Below the pieces are notes generated by a model. That model worked only from the letters and a program-made list of their open reading frames with translations, ran no database searches and had not been told where the DNA came from. Shown here in pieces: positions 43,430 to 56,343 of a stretch of 64,000 bases of DNA. Where the stretch lies: the NCBI GenBank assembly GCA_001557505.1, contig LSAX01000001.1:4774001-4838000 (forward strand), in the 5' to 3' direction. Position 1 is the stretch's first letter. Each line of letters starts with the position of its first letter. Origin of the DNA: Reticulascus tulasneorum (Eukaryota > Ascomycota > Sordariomycetes > Glomerellales > Reticulascaceae). A program made the translations under genes and the position numbers.

Positions 43430-45448
43430 TTAGTGCACAATTACCCTTGTACCCCTGCTATCAAGCTTGGGAATAGGAACTATGTAGTCAACGGCGACCA
43501 GTACATCCGATTCATCAGTTTCGTGGATGGACATTCTTGGCCCACCGGGATAGAAGAGTATTGCAAGAGCCAGATACATCTCGGCCCATGCAAGGCTGTA
43601 GACAAAATTAGTTCAATTTTTACATCGTGGCTTGCCTTATCCAGATTTTACTCACTTTTGTCCAAGGCAGTTTCGAGATCCTCTTGAAAATGGGACAAAG
43701 TTTCGATCCATGAGAAGATTATAATTCCCGAGCCAACGTTCAGGACAGAACTTGTGTGGCTCAGGATATACATCCGGGTCGGTGTGCATCAGGTATGAGG
43801 ACATACCAACTGGTGTCTGGACAAACCAAACGTTAGTTCTGTAGCAGACAGTCATGCATTTTATTGTCCTGATCTTACGTTCTTCGGGATTGTCCACTCT
43901 TTATATTGGAGAGCAATATCCGGGGCGGTTCGGGGAACACGTCTGGCAATACCAAAGCTGAGGCTATAATTTGACTCATCAGATACCAATCAAGTCAGAA
44001 TATCATATCTTAGCTTACCGAAGTCCTTCTTTTATGCAAGCTCTCAAGTAAGGGAGCTTTTCCAACTCTGTCCATTTCGGAAAGTGTGCTGGATGGTACT
44101 TAATCACATCTCGCAGCTCCTCCCGAATATTCCCTTCAATTCGGGGCTCGGCTAGAGCGAAATATGTAATATAAGTTAGAGTGCGAGTAGTGGTAGCCGT
44201 GCCAGCAGCCATGAAGACCATGAGTTCTCTACTCAAACGCTCTGTCGACTTTTCTTCTTCTGGCATATCGCTCTCAAGCATCTGGTGGACGAGCGAACCT
44301 CTCCCATCAATGACTTTGTCGTCTGCACGGCTTCTCTTTGCCTCTTCAATGTGCTTGATCGTCATCTGTGGTCGGGTAAGCATCATTGTCAGTGCGTATA
44401 TTGGGAGTGCATACCATAACATATGCTTTGAAGCCAGCTGATCCGGAATTAAAACGAGCAAGGAACCCTAGTGGCAGAATTCTAACAACTCTTAGACTGA
44501 GGTTAGATATCTAGCCGCATGGTAGAATCCGGAGCGCCATACTCAAGTAAGATCGGAAAGTTGACGAAGATAATAGCGCTCCTGATGACTTTCAGGATCA
44601 TGTCATACCTAGCATTATATTAGCCTCACACAACCTGTAGGCCATGAAAACGTACCAGTGAGGTGAAAATTCAGGGTGCTCAATCAAACTCAGTGGCCGT
44701 TCGGCGCAAATTTGCCCAACTACGTCTCCAGCGAAAGCGGCAAACACATGCTCCAGCTTCACCACCGTATTACTGCCTCTCATTGCTTGGAATCTCCCAT
44801 CTAGCAACTTGGCTTCGTTGGCCACCATATACTCAATTCGTTCAATGCCTTGTCGAGAAAAGAATGGATCAAGTGGCTTTCGTCTCATTCGGTGCAGTTC
44901 GTGAGATTCTGTTGCGACACCAGTCCCTACAGCACCTGTAAGCTGGAACCCTACGTGTATCTCGACATAATGTTCTTACCGTCTATTCCGAGCGGGGCTC
45001 TTTGTGGCGGCCACATTCCTGTTCGTCTGGTAGATCCGGCAACATAGATGGTAGCATAGAAATCGGGGTCGTTAATGGAGATTTCGTAAGGGTTGATTCG
45101 GACAATGGGGCCTGACCGCGCATGAATCAGTGTTCCAATCTTGATCCAAGAATCTCAGTATTTACCATATTTGGCATGCATCGCCTGGATGTTATACATG
45201 GATTGACCTGACTTGATGATATCATAGTAAGTCTCATACCACCCTGTGGCAGCGGCGATCCTCGGGCCAGGAAATCGGGCAAGTGGGGAGAAGTAAAGTC
45301 GGTAGATAGCTAGTATAACGCCATGGGAAAAGATGAAAAGGAATATTCCGGAGAGTGCCGTTATACCGCTGGTAGGCAATGACGCACCAAGTACAGTCTT
45401 AGTTGCCCAGGTAAACTGACGAGGCCATACGCTACTGTTATCCTCCAT
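43430..45448 (-). CDS. Cytochrome P450 monooxygenase
   Basis: Nine exons in phase: 45448-45166, 45111-44980, 44935-44656, 44608-44543, 44496-44415, 44365-44019, 43963-43879, 43816-43656 and 43595-43430, giving 533 residues. Eight introns of 44-62 bp are unusually short. A membrane anchor at about residues 25-50 precedes [18 protein letters not shown]. The I-helix oxygen-binding region is [12 protein letters not shown], the K-helix ExxR is EGLR, and the haem-binding loop is [10 protein letters not shown] with Cys475. The protein ends [12 protein letters not shown], a common fungal P450 tail. It is an ER-bound monooxygenase that needs a P450 reductase. Substrate unknown; fungal P450s of this layout act in secondary metabolism or detoxification. 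Its neighbours do not identify a pathway. Confidence 0.86.
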
Positions 45449-46616
45449 ACTGACTTAAGTTTGAAAAAGGGAACAAGTGAAAGGGAACAAGGAGGAAGAT
45501 ATCATATAAATGCACATGGGGGGTGGCTAACATTTTATGGTGGGGCCGCTCAAGGTCCACTACGAGAATGCATGCACTACGTGTTAGGTGGACGCATTCT
45601 AGGCGTCTAATAGCTTACCAGATTTAAGGGCCCTTCGCCGTTGTAAGTCCTTGACTAACTCTGCATGTCAAATTGTAGGTGAGGGCAGTCGACAGGCCGA
45701 AGTCCCAATCCAGTTGCCCTATTTAGAGAAGCCGTTGTGGGTTTGTCCTAAGGTCAATTGTGTTCTACCAAATGCTCAGAACCTGGTGGACTTCGCTTAC
45801 TGTCCCGGCAGCCCGGATACGGCCTTTGCAGTAGCCGGCACGCCATCAGCGCTGCTTTACTGCACGTTAATCGTATCTCCCAATCATCGAGCTCGTGGCT
45901 CAAGGGCTGACATGTAAGTCCAAGGCCGTGGACATGCACTTGTTGCCAGTCTGGGGACATCGCCGACCACTTTGCAGGTAGAATGGAAGATGGAGTACAT
46001 GATTCGTTGGATGCAGTGGATCTTGCCTCTGAATACGAAGGATCATCCAATGAGCATCGTAACAGGATGGCCCGACCGTGCTCGGTAGAATCCTTCGACC
46101 GCAGATTATCATAACAAATAGCATGATGCTTATCTAGGCGTTACTTGATCAAATCATGACCCATTGAATACTACAATGATAATACGATGGTCCAAACAAG
46201 CTTCGCTGAGTGACAGTTCGAATTAAGAATGGAAACCTCGGCCAGAAGCATAATAATCTTGGATGCCCATCCTTACTAAGAAGCCTTGCTGGGCATTCCA
46301 CTGACATAATAAAGGGCTGATGGGACTAAACCATTCGAGAGCAGCCAGGCCCCCAGAACAAAAGCATCGCAGCTGCCATCGAAGCCTATCACAAGGGAGC
46401 AAAATGAATAGGACAAATAAACAGGGTCCAAGCGGGGCAAAGCTGATAAGAATCCTACATCTGCAAAGGTTCGTTGTATGAAAACGCAGGTTCAACTTTC
46501 GAAAGAAATGAATGATTCTGTCCACTCTCAAGACTGTGCACGATCTCAAAGTCCCAATTACCTCAACATCCAAAGCCTAGCATACACCCTGCCGTTCGAC
46601 CGATTTGGGCAACGCT
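45449..46616. promoter_or_regulatory. Intergenic region with P450 promoter
   Basis: About 1.17 kb. A TATA-like tttatat on the minus strand near 45504-45510 lies about 60 bp before the P450 start. The rest has no supported frame and includes the 3' end of the DUF1996 gene. Confidence 0.4.
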
Positions 46617-47706
46617 TTACGTACCCGGGAGCTTATCGAGCCCTAAAACCAATTCATTAGTGCGGGTCGCCTATTGAGAAACGCAATGACTTACATCCTT
46701 CAATGGGCTCGTTGACGCTGCTCTTAACAGAGCACTTGTTCGCCTCAGCAACGCTCTGGGTCTTAAGCGAGGTAGACTGCAGGGAGGTAGAGTCCATAGC
46801 TCGCTGGAGAGAATCGCCCTTCCAGCCGAAGAGATAATCGCCGTGAGTACCGTAGCCCTTGCTGTCATCGTAGCTCCACACGAAAGGTTGCGAACCGTCC
46901 GTGGGCCACAAAGACTTGTCGTTGAATTGAGTTGTGTTCCACATAGTCTCATAGGCAACCTGTGGCACTCGGACGGGATGCGAGGCTGGACAGGCCCCAG
47001 CGGGTGTGAATGCCCCCTTTACCGTGTTGTACATGTGATCTTGATGGTTGGGGCTGTCAAGATTCTTGCCATCCCAGCATGCTGGGAAGTGGTGAATAGC
47101 CATGATGCCAGCGGGGCAAGCCGCCTTGGGGAAATCGGGAGTCTCTGGGAATCTTGTCATGATGTCTTGTAGGCAGGTATAGCGAAGACCGGCGTTTCCA
47201 GAGTTGGTGCTAGTTACTGGGCTGCCAACAGTCATTCGGAAGCCCTAGAGGTTGTCAGTTTCATGCCCTTTCATGCCCATGCATGCGAACAGCAGACTTA
47301 CAGGCTTGAATGCTGTGATTTTCTTGTTGCCATTTGTGCTGAATGACTCTTGCAAATAGTAGATAGTCATTCCGCCGGTCAGAGAACCCAAAAGCGCATT
47401 TGGATACTGTGGCACACGCTTGTACGACCCATTACGGGCTTTAAAGTACAAAACGGCAGTCCAGTAGTTGGAAAAGTCCTCGGAGAAGCTGCAGGTTGTG
47501 CAGGTAGCTTGCGTGCTGACATCATTCTTGGGGTCCATGGTTGCGTTGAAGGCGTTTCCACCCACGATCTGGTGGACGTGTGTTGAAGGAACCATGCCTG
47601 GCTGCACAATCGGATCGAGGCGTTGGACGCTCAGAGTTGCACATCCGAAACGCAGGAAGGCGTGGGAAGGCGCGGCGAGCGCAAGAGCGAAAGAAAACCA
47701 CTTCAT
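46617..47706 (-). CDS. Secreted DUF1996-domain protein
   Basis: Three exons, 47706-47302, 47244-46695 and 46642-46617 (introns 57 and 52 bp), give 326 residues. The start ATG gives a good signal peptide (MKWFSFALALAAPSHAF). The mature part is the DUF1996 domain: CATLSVQRLDPIVQPG, STHVHQIVGGNAF, then FKPGFRMTVGSP, HHFPACWDGKNLDSPNH and HPVRVPQVAYETMW. The final short exon adds GWLDKLPGT, completing the PIEGW...LPG ending seen in relatives; without it the frame would run into unrelated residues. DUF1996 proteins are secreted fungal proteins, some with added WSC domains; WSC is absent here. No enzyme activity is established that I know of. A TATA box (tatataaaat) lies about 85 bp upstream. Confidence 0.85.
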
Positions 47707-50700
47707 CGTTGCGGAATGATGTCGAAGACCTGTTCCAGAGAAGATGGTACTGTTCAAAGAGAGTCAATCCGTTGCTCACTCGACTGAATATATAAAATAT
47801 CCAACTACTATTACACCTAGATCCATGTTATTGAGGTGACCGACGGCCAGGGGCGGTTTATCCAACCGAGCGGCAGAGTCCACACGGTGGATTGCAATTA
47901 ATCCTCAAAGTTTTTCCCCGCATTACCGTAACTACCGACGAATCCGTGAGAGGCCAAGCAGACTTCCAGGTTTAACTTGATCCTGGAGGGGTGCCGCGTG
48001 GCCTTCTTGTAGGCACTCTAGCGGTGCAATTTAATGTTAACCAACGAACCAACCACGTTTGGGTGTGGAGTTCCTATCCAAGGTTAGCATAGATACTATA
48101 AGGAGCAGCCTTTGCCACCCAGTCGCGCCGGGGTTGTCTTCCAATCATAGAAAGTACACGATGTTTACTGTACTCTCCTTGAGGTTGTGGATGAAGTGAA
48201 TTGGTAAATGACTATCGCGTGCTTTGTCCCTCGCAGGCATATGCGATAGGTTCTATAGCGTCCTCATTCATCCTCTGGAATGGGTCGACCTCACTTGCCA
48301 CACACTTGACGTGACTCCAGGAGTTTTCAGCATCACCGAGTGACGAATTTGACTTGTCAACTTGCATGACGCCCCGTATCCAGAGGAACATGCTCGAGAG
48401 TCACGCATAGCGATTAAGAAAGAAGATCTCGTTGGATATCCGTCCCGACGATCCTCGTGCATCTCATTTGGCCGAACCGGTCTTCACGGTCCATACTACA
48501 AGCTCTGTCCTCCAATTTGGCTTAATGACAATCTGAGTTGGACTCACATACGTATTTCTTATGTTTGATGTCTATTATTAAGATATGAAGCTCAATATCG
48601 ATCCCTTGGACAACTTTCAGTGGGACTTGATGACCATGGACTTTTGGGCGTCCGTGCGAGGACATTCTTACTCGGTGCCCGTCTGCCTGCCTGCAGTCAA
48701 TGTACACGCACGTAACCGCTTGGCAGCTGGATGATTAGATACGTCGCAATCTCACTCAATAAGTTTCCGAGGACAGCCCACCACCGTTCACCTTTCGGCA
48801 ATCGCAGTGGGGCCGGCAGATCAGCTTAAGATTGGTGGGGCGCTCGGGATAGTCTGGCGGGAGACCCGTGAGACCCGGACGACCAGTCTATCGATTCAAA
48901 GAGGGCCCAGAATGCCCGTCGATCCGGGTGAATTGATTGTGTCCGAGTCAAACCAGTTGCATGCCAAGTGAATGACCGGTGTCTCTCAGAAAGATTAACG
49001 GCCCTTGCGCTATAGAACTGATCCAGTGGCGTATGTGCCGGAATTGCAGGTTTTTTGGTGGCGCGGCCTCTCCTGCTCTTATTCCATGGCAATTTTAGCC
49101 GAGACACCAGGCAGAATGCCATTATCACGAGGAGCTGTGGCGCTGATGTTCAACACGTCCGACAAGCCAATCATGCAGAGCAGAAAGACTTCAACTTCGA
49201 CAAGAGACTACGGGTTCATCCGAATTGCACTTCTTCATCATAGAAGGAGATGGCTAAGAGTGACAGGAATAACAGGCGAGTATAGGGGAGGATTAGATGA
49301 GGAAGCAGATGAGGAACGAAGGTGGGACGTCCTGACTGTGACGGTATAGGATCTCGAGATAAAGACGAGGTCAGTCACTTACATTGCCCTATAATGATAT
49401 CCCGCGGCAAATGAATGCCGGATCTCTTGCGGAAGCCAGACGATGTTGCTCTCTCTACCATAACGGTAAACTATCCTGTGGCACCCGATAGCATAGCATG
49501 GATTGATTAATGGAAGGCAAATCGAGTTGAGACGCCCGACCACTGGCATCGGGCAGTAATGGCCAATGAAAGCTGAAGGTCACAGAAGTCAAGAGATCCT
49601 CCCAATAAGCCGACGATGATTGCTGGGTCACCAGTGGCGATAGCCATCAGATCATCACAGGGCTTGATGCCCGGTCGTTCTCAAGTCACCGGACATTCGT
49701 CGAAGTAGGTCCAAATTAAGGGCTCTATAATTGGAGCATATCCTGTACGAAGGAGTCCCAATTCTAGGCGAGCAGCTAATCCACGTGGCTGTCTAGACAG
49801 GCGCAATACCCCTTACGTTCTCCGCAAGCCTGGTCAACGAGGAGACTGGCTTGCACCTTTAATCTGATCAGCAACACTTTTACGTAACGTCTGGTTCTTA
49901 TCATAACACAGGCGTACCACGACAGCGGTATACTCTAGTACCTTGATTTATGGCCACCTAGTGTATAATGGAAGTCGAGCTTATTGAGCTTGCCGGTCCT
50001 TTCATGGGCCGGATGGGCTCCCCAGAACGGCGACGCATCTGCCATGAGATACGACCACAGTATTTTGAGCCCGGCAGTGACTGGGCTAATCCAGAAGCCC
50101 ATATAAATGACTGCAGGACGAGTGTGAATGCCGCCTAGGCCGCAGATCAAAGACCGATACAACAAACATATACCCATCTCGCAGTCTCAAAGGACTCAGC
50201 TCGTCGCAATGATTCACAGCTGTTGTGCATACATTAAAATTAGGCAAAACACCCTCGATACTAAGTGGCTTCTGGTTATAATTGCTTCGAATAAAGCTGT
50301 GGTGATATACCGAGAGAGTAAAACTTGCATGATCTTGAGACCAGAAAAGCCCGGCACATTGACCAAGTGTGTTCTGGCCGAGGAGGACGGCCTTTGGGGA
50401 ATTGGGTTTTCCATGTATAGATGATTGAGCAATCGATGGCACAACAGATAGTAGGCAAGAAATCGGCTTCCAGCTTCCTCTTGCCGACAGAAAATGCATA
50501 TGCACATGCGACGGACGTCACCACTACCGTCGTTTAACTTCATCGACCCGTCACAACACCATCGTTACTGGCAACATGACCCTTGCCAATACCGGGTTCT
50601 TCATGTAACCAGTTGTCTCTTTGCAGTCCCATGAAATATCGCAGAACACGTCTTTCTTATGTGCTTAACTCCTGCGCAGAAGTTTTGGGTGTTAACCTCT

Positions 50701-51868
50701 TTCATGACCTCTGTTTGCTGTGCACAACGTTGGCACTACGTTGCGTCGATTTCCCTGCTGTGTGTGTTGAAGTCATGACCTTTGGGAATCCATCAGGTAT
50801 CGCAAGGAACCAAACAGTGTTATGAGGTAGAGTAAGATCACAACAAACGGTAGCCCAAGCCCAGTTTTCATACGCGATCCGAACCGAATTCTGCGAACAT
50901 ATCTGCCAGCTCGGCATTTCTCGAGCCATGGCAGCCGCGGTGGCCACGGCTTTTAAAGAAATCAATGAGCCGACCATCTTCACTTTCGTAGCCGTGTCTT
51001 GGATGCTTGCATGTGGCGTGTATTTGGGACCTGCCTGCATCATGGTTGTTCCGGCCGCCTCCATGATACGCACCAGTCTCTAGCCTCGGCACACCTTTTT
51101 CGCCTCTTTCGTTATCTTCGCCGTTTCTTCAAACAACGAGGTTGCTGGATGATTGGAGCATAAGGGATTGAAGCTGAGCTTTTCTGTTGGAACTTTCATC
51201 TTCTTGGCCGTTTCGACCAATGCGTTGATGGTGTCTGAGTGATTGGTATAAGAAGGTTGTAGGATCTTTAGCGTGCGCACCTATGATTCAAGCTACCCGA
51301 AGATGATTTCAATTGTACTTAAACTTGCCTTAAGATTGCCTCTATACTTTCAAGAGGGTATGTGTCTATATGAAGCACCCAGACAATGCCACAGGTTATC
51401 AAGCATGTGAGGATGATTTCTCCTTCGTATGATAAAGATATCATAAGGGATCAGTAGTTTTGAGCTATCGAGTCAGCATCTTAGATAGATACGTATAACC
51501 GCGTAGGTATTAGCAAAGGATGAATTTGATGTTTCACCAAAGTTGAGGAGATGTATTGGTACGCGACTTATTTTGCCGGTTTACCTAGGTAAGTATTAAG
51601 AAAGGACTACTTTCGTGGCGTTAACTAATTTTAGCACTAGGATGGAGGACAGGGATGTTTAGGAAATCGTTTAATTGCCTCGTTAACATAAAAGACTAAA
51701 ACCTCCGTCCGTGAACATTTCCTGCGCCAAATAAGTCTAGAAGGAGGGTATAGAAAGCAACGCATAGCGTTAATGGTGGCTGGCTTGGTGAAATGCAATC
51801 TCCTTGCTACAAAAGTTCAACATCCGCTGATCTCATCGACCGCAGCCCCGAAAGCACCAATGGCTCTG
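47707..51868. other. Long gene-poor region
   Basis: About 4.2 kb. It begins with the DUF1996 promoter (TATA at 47789-47798). Beyond this I find only short frames, such as minus-strand 51080-51280 and 50702-51073 and plus-strand 49005-49349. None has family motifs or joins into a longer gene. Composition resembles the flanks. A degenerate gene or non-coding transcripts could be hidden here. Confidence 0.4.
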
Positions 51869-53038
51869 CTATATCTTATTCTCTGCAATGATCCTGTAGC
51901 TCGTACTGATCAGACGCATCTTGTCCATCTTGACGAATGCTTTTCCATCCAGGCATAGTCTATTGATTAATGTCTTGAAATGTTGGGGGAGTACCCGTAT
52001 CTTGACCAAACCAAGAATGACCTGCCTCATGCTCCGGAAGTAAATATCCACCTTATCGATCAATGGGGCCTGTAGCCCATCGATGCTTGCGTTATCAGAT
52101 CGCAAGACCGTAAATCCTGCCTCTTCCAGTGCCGTAGCTAGGGAGTCAGGCGTAGGCGTGCCAACAGCCCCGATCAGGGGCTTGACTCGCTTCATCAGTT
52201 CCGCATGCTCTGGGTTATTCGAGTCGTATGCCGGCAGACTGACCCAGTCCAGCAATGAGATTTTCGCTCCAGGCTTCAGGACTCTATGCAGCTCTCGGAA
52301 TAGACCGGGAAGATCTTTGCACAAGCTCAACGCTTGTATTTGGTAAAAGGCGTCAAAAGTGTTGTCCTCAAACGGCAAAGGTAGATCGTTGAAATCCTTC
52401 GCCAAGAACGTATTGCTGAGTCCCATCTCCTTGTTAAAGCTCTGCGCTTGAGCAACTTGATTTGGATCAATGTTGACACCGGTCACAACCGCGCCAGAGC
52501 TCGCAGCCATGTGTGCGGCGACACGGCCCCGTCCGCAACCGAGATCCAACACTTTGTCATTAGGGTGTAAGTCGATGTCTCTCGCAATAGACTCTTCATA
52601 CAGCAGCTGATTGTCCAGTACAGATGCCCTCTTATCCATTAGCGGCGGGATGTACATTTTCTCCACATCCCCCAGTGCGCAGAGGTGGTTCAGAACCCCA
52701 TAATACGCCTGTAGACAATCCCCCACTTTTCGGCGATAATCCGGACCTAGAACGGAGATCATTTGCTGCTCATCTGCCCAGTCTAGGCTGTAGATCACGT
52801 AGGATGCCATGAAATCGTCAACCTGTTTTGGGGTCAGGTCTAGCAGGAATTTGAAAGACTTCCAGAAAGTCGTGGACCGTTTCGGCGATGCTGTGCGGTT
52901 CACATCGAGTGACCCGTTGTGTTTTCTCCATGCGGCTTGCACGACGGGCTTGAGATTCGAAGCCTCGTCGGTTGTCTCACTTGTACGCCGGCTATCGGTG
53001 ACATCATGAACTGGGGGGTTTGAGACAGCTACAGACAT
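51869..53038 (-). CDS. SAM-dependent methyltransferase, Erg6/SMT-like
   Basis: Intronless, 389 residues from ATG 53036-53038. Motif I of class I methyltransferases is VLDLGCGRG (residues 163-171), followed by VTGVNIDPNQVAQAQ, an acidic motif II region NTFDAFYQIQAL, and VLKPGAKISLLDWV as motif III. The NIDP.Q...A run and the C-terminal part are characteristic of the sterol C24-methyltransferase group, but the N-terminus of about 130 residues does not resemble canonical Erg6, so it is a paralogue rather than the housekeeping enzyme. The substrate could be a sterol, triterpene or other lipid. No signal peptide. It stands alone between two long non-coding stretches. Confidence 0.83.
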   Translation of the reverse strand: MSVAVSNPPVHDVTDSRRTSETTDEASNLKPVVQAAWRKHNGSLDVNRTASPKRSTTFWKSFKFLLDLTPKQVDDFMASYVIYSLDWADEQQMISVLGPDYRRKVGDCLQAYYGVLNHLCALGDVEKMYIPPLMDKRASVLDNQLLYEESIARDIDLHPNDKVLDLGCGRGRVAAHMAASSGAVVTGVNIDPNQVAQAQSFNKEMGLSNTFLAKDFNDLPLPFEDNTFDAFYQIQALSLCKDLPGLFRELHRVLKPGAKISLLDWVSLPAYDSNNPEHAELMKRVKPLIGAVGTPTPDSLATALEEAGFTVLRSDNASIDGLQAPLIDKVDIYFRSMRQVILGLVKIRVLPQHFKTLINRLCLDGKAFVKMDKMRLISTSYRIIAENKI

Positions 53039-56000
53039 CGTGATGATTGGAACGGGAGGGCAGGCAATAGACAGTAAGACCTAAAGGACGATACCAATTG
53101 AGTTGAGCTGCGAAGACGTGATCGAGAGTCGGACACCAGATGAAATTTGGCTCGCATCTCATTTTAAATATCGGTCAAACACTGCCAGCGGTAGCGGATG
53201 TCATGGCGTGTGCAGTTCCTCCTAGTTTGCTTTCTAATCATTCAGAAATCCCATCGGCAGCCACGGGCACCATTTCCGGAATGGCCGGAATTCCGAACAT
53301 CAGCAGACTTTAGAGCAAACTTGCCCTTCTAAAGCCATCAGCCATGCAGATCATCGTAAGCTTCCATTGGTTGGTGTGACAATCGGATGGAGACAAGACC
53401 GAAGTGACTCATTCCGTGAGGGGGGTAGACTTGTTTACTTCAGTGAGTATGGCGCATTCGAGTTCGGTCACGGCCGTCCTCGCGTTTCTGTCGGCGTGCA
53501 GGGACGCCGCGCCTTCGGGAATTCGTCATAATGCCCAGACTTTCATTATTACTCCAGCAAACACTGTCCATTGGCGAAAATATCCCGAACATTTTGCGAA
53601 GCTATGCCGGTCAAAAGTTCCACTCCTTATGCAGGGTTTTCCAAGAGGGGCAACCTTCTGCTGATGTGCGTCGGCAATTGTAGGGGAATCATCAGTAAGC
53701 CAATGGCCATTACTGGCGCCCTTTACCCATAGTCAAACAAGTTATACTCTCAAACGTGTTTCTTTTGGATTTTGTGGGAATTACCCTTTCGAGTAAGAGG
53801 CGCTCCGTCGCACCTCTAAGCCATGATTCATGAGAAGTTCGTATAAGAAGTATTCCGGCCATAACGAATATAAACTGAGTCAGTGTGACCAATATTGTTT
53901 GGCAGAACGGCCGAGCTCCTGCGCACAGAGAGGTTCGGATCACTCACATAAGCGGGCATTATCTCACTGTGTTGATCTGGCACTAAGTGACCGCGAAGTT
54001 GCCAAGAGGTGTCGTTGAATGAGCCCCTCCATCTGAATACTCATGAGGTAGATCCGGGGGCTTGGCGCGCGATCACCGCCGGATAGGTAAACAGAGCCTC
54101 AAAGTGAATGACGTAGGCGCCAGCAACCATTTCGGCAGATTCACTCAATCTTGGGAACTAGCCACCAAGTCCCTGCATCAGATGCGGCTTATCTTGGTAG
54201 GGTACCTTTCCGTATCTCGGGAGGCTCGGGTATTACTACACCATGTCTCCAATAGGCAACGGAGCGATCAACTGGTGCGAGTGGCTGTGCTCAGTCACTC
54301 GCAAAGTTTCCATCGTAGCACAGCGTCTTGTCAGCAGGTCATCGTATATATATACTTGGGGGAAGATCTCGTACTTGATCGCCTCAACGGTCGCCGTGTC
54401 CTAAGCTGTACCGAAAAGCACCAGTCAGACGTTTTACAGGCCGCATCGAGGTATATAGACTCGGCACTGAATTGAGGGGTTTCTTGACATCCAAAGCCAA
54501 TTGTAACCTACTTAACTTGTCAAATTAGGGTGGACACTTGCACGAAACTTCCCCAGCTGGGGAAGAAGGCATCCCGAAGACGAACCTGCTAGCAAACTCC
54601 GCTCTCCCTCCGTGCTGGCACAGTAAGAGATTAGACACGGATATTCGGCACTGGGGCAGTCAAACATGTCATGACTTCGGAGCTGCCACCATAAAACAAC
54701 ATCACCACCCAAGATACAAGTCATGAAAATATTTCCTCTGCTTGCGAGCGCCCGAGCCTTTTGTTCTAGTCTCGGCACCTCAGTGTACTGACAAAATGAT
54801 GAGCTCCGGAACGTGCCTTCACACGTTTCTACTGCGCTTGCTGCGCACGGCTTCCCGCTAATGCGATGTTAGCAACTTTGTCTCTTGGGGTAAAGGTTAC
54901 AAGAGCCAGGATTACATGCGTTCATCATTGAACATTTGGTTTATGAGGATGATGTATCAGCCAACATCGCCATCTTGGGCCCACATTCAGGCCAGTGAGA
55001 ATCAGAAATTGCAGTAGCGCATCTTCACAGACTTTACCACTCACAAACGGGTCCCGCTGTATCGCACGCATCCATGCAGCCCTAGCGAATGTAGTTCGCC
55101 TCGCCAGATTCGCAGTCATTCTCTTGCCTCAGATAACTTCGACTGGATCTCCTAAGAGACAGTGGTATATTCTCGCACAAGTACATCTTATGTTAGATAG
55201 ACTCTGAGATGGTTGACATCTTGTTTCTCGCTTTGTGCTGGCCACTTATCGTTGACTAAAGTCTAACTTATCGACGGTGGCAGCACCAAGATATTTTGTT
55301 CATATCGGCCGTCAATGGTTTGCCAGTTCTCAACGGTGACTGTCTCTATTCATACTGTCTTCAGATTGAAGACTATTTGGCAGTTTTATTTCTTTTGCCA
55401 TATGTCACTTCGCCAACGGAGGTGTTGCAGTTTGTAGAGCGGAATTCCGTAGTCTGTGCTGGCCTAATAAAGCAAAACACTGATTACTATAGTATGGTCT
55501 TTGCGCTACACCCCTTCGTAGGGTTACCCACACTCCATAAATAGAAGGCGACCTGCATTATGAGGTTAAGGCGGTTCTGGGGTAAGGCCGGGACCCAGCG
55601 CCAAGCTTTTCGTCTCAGCGGTACTCCGCAACCAACGTGAAAACAATCTCACATTCAGCTGCCGACCTCGTATCACTACTTACGAGGGTCCCTTGTCGCG
55701 CCCCTTATTCTGTGCTACTTGAGATCCGGAGTTTTAGCCAGCCCTAAATCTAACTAATCCTCCCGCTGCAATGTTTAATGAATTACGTATTGAGAGCAAA
55801 CATGTCCAACCGTGGAGACTCGCCTAGTAAATTGGGCAGGTCGGCTCTCGGAACCGATGGTTTCTTATTTCTGTGGGACAAATGAGATAAAAACCTGCCT
55901 TTTTGGTAACAGTTACATCGTACTGGCACGGGCATTTGATTTGTGTCCGTCAATTGCCACGACAAGGCTCCCCAATCTTTGGATGGATCTACAGTAGCGT

Positions 56001-56343
56001 TGACAAAAGGCCACCGTTGAGATATACTGACCTCCTAGCCATTGGACAGTGCATCATTGTGGTGGAACCTTTTCTAATATTCTCTATTTATTCGCTTGAA
56101 GGGCTTTCAAATACTTGGAGCTATTGGCAGACATGCCCAATGACTTTCCGCATGCGGGAAGGTACGCAACAGTACTTAACTAAAACGAGGCTGCGAAGGC
56201 AGGCTACCTGGGAGATCCCACGGCCACTGATTGGCGGTGGCAGAGCTACGAGCAGTATGTTGATTCGTATAAGAAGGGCAGAGCTTAACCAAACTCTATG
56301 GAATGAGGATAAGAGCACCTGCTTTGCTAGATCAAGTGACATC
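53039..56343. other. Long divergent intergenic region, no gene recognised
   Basis: About 3.3 kb between the methyltransferase and the subtilase, transcribed apart. It must hold both promoters. Frames up to 137 codons (54062-54475) have no motif and no splice partners. A small palindrome-like GGAATGGCCGGAATTCC lies near 53280. Confidence 0.4.

Noticed and set aside
49005..49349. 114-codon plus-strand frame
   Set aside because: No motif, no splice partner and an ordinary length for chance frames in a 4-kb gap.
50702..51280. Two adjacent minus-strand frames, first considered as an Asp/Glu racemase fragment
   Set aside because: The opening MRTLKILQPS only superficially resembles that family; no catalytic cysteines in the right places, and the two frames do not splice in phase.
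54062..54475. 137-codon plus-strand frame in the methyltransferase-subtilase gap
   Set aside because: No recognisable motif or start context; probably chance.
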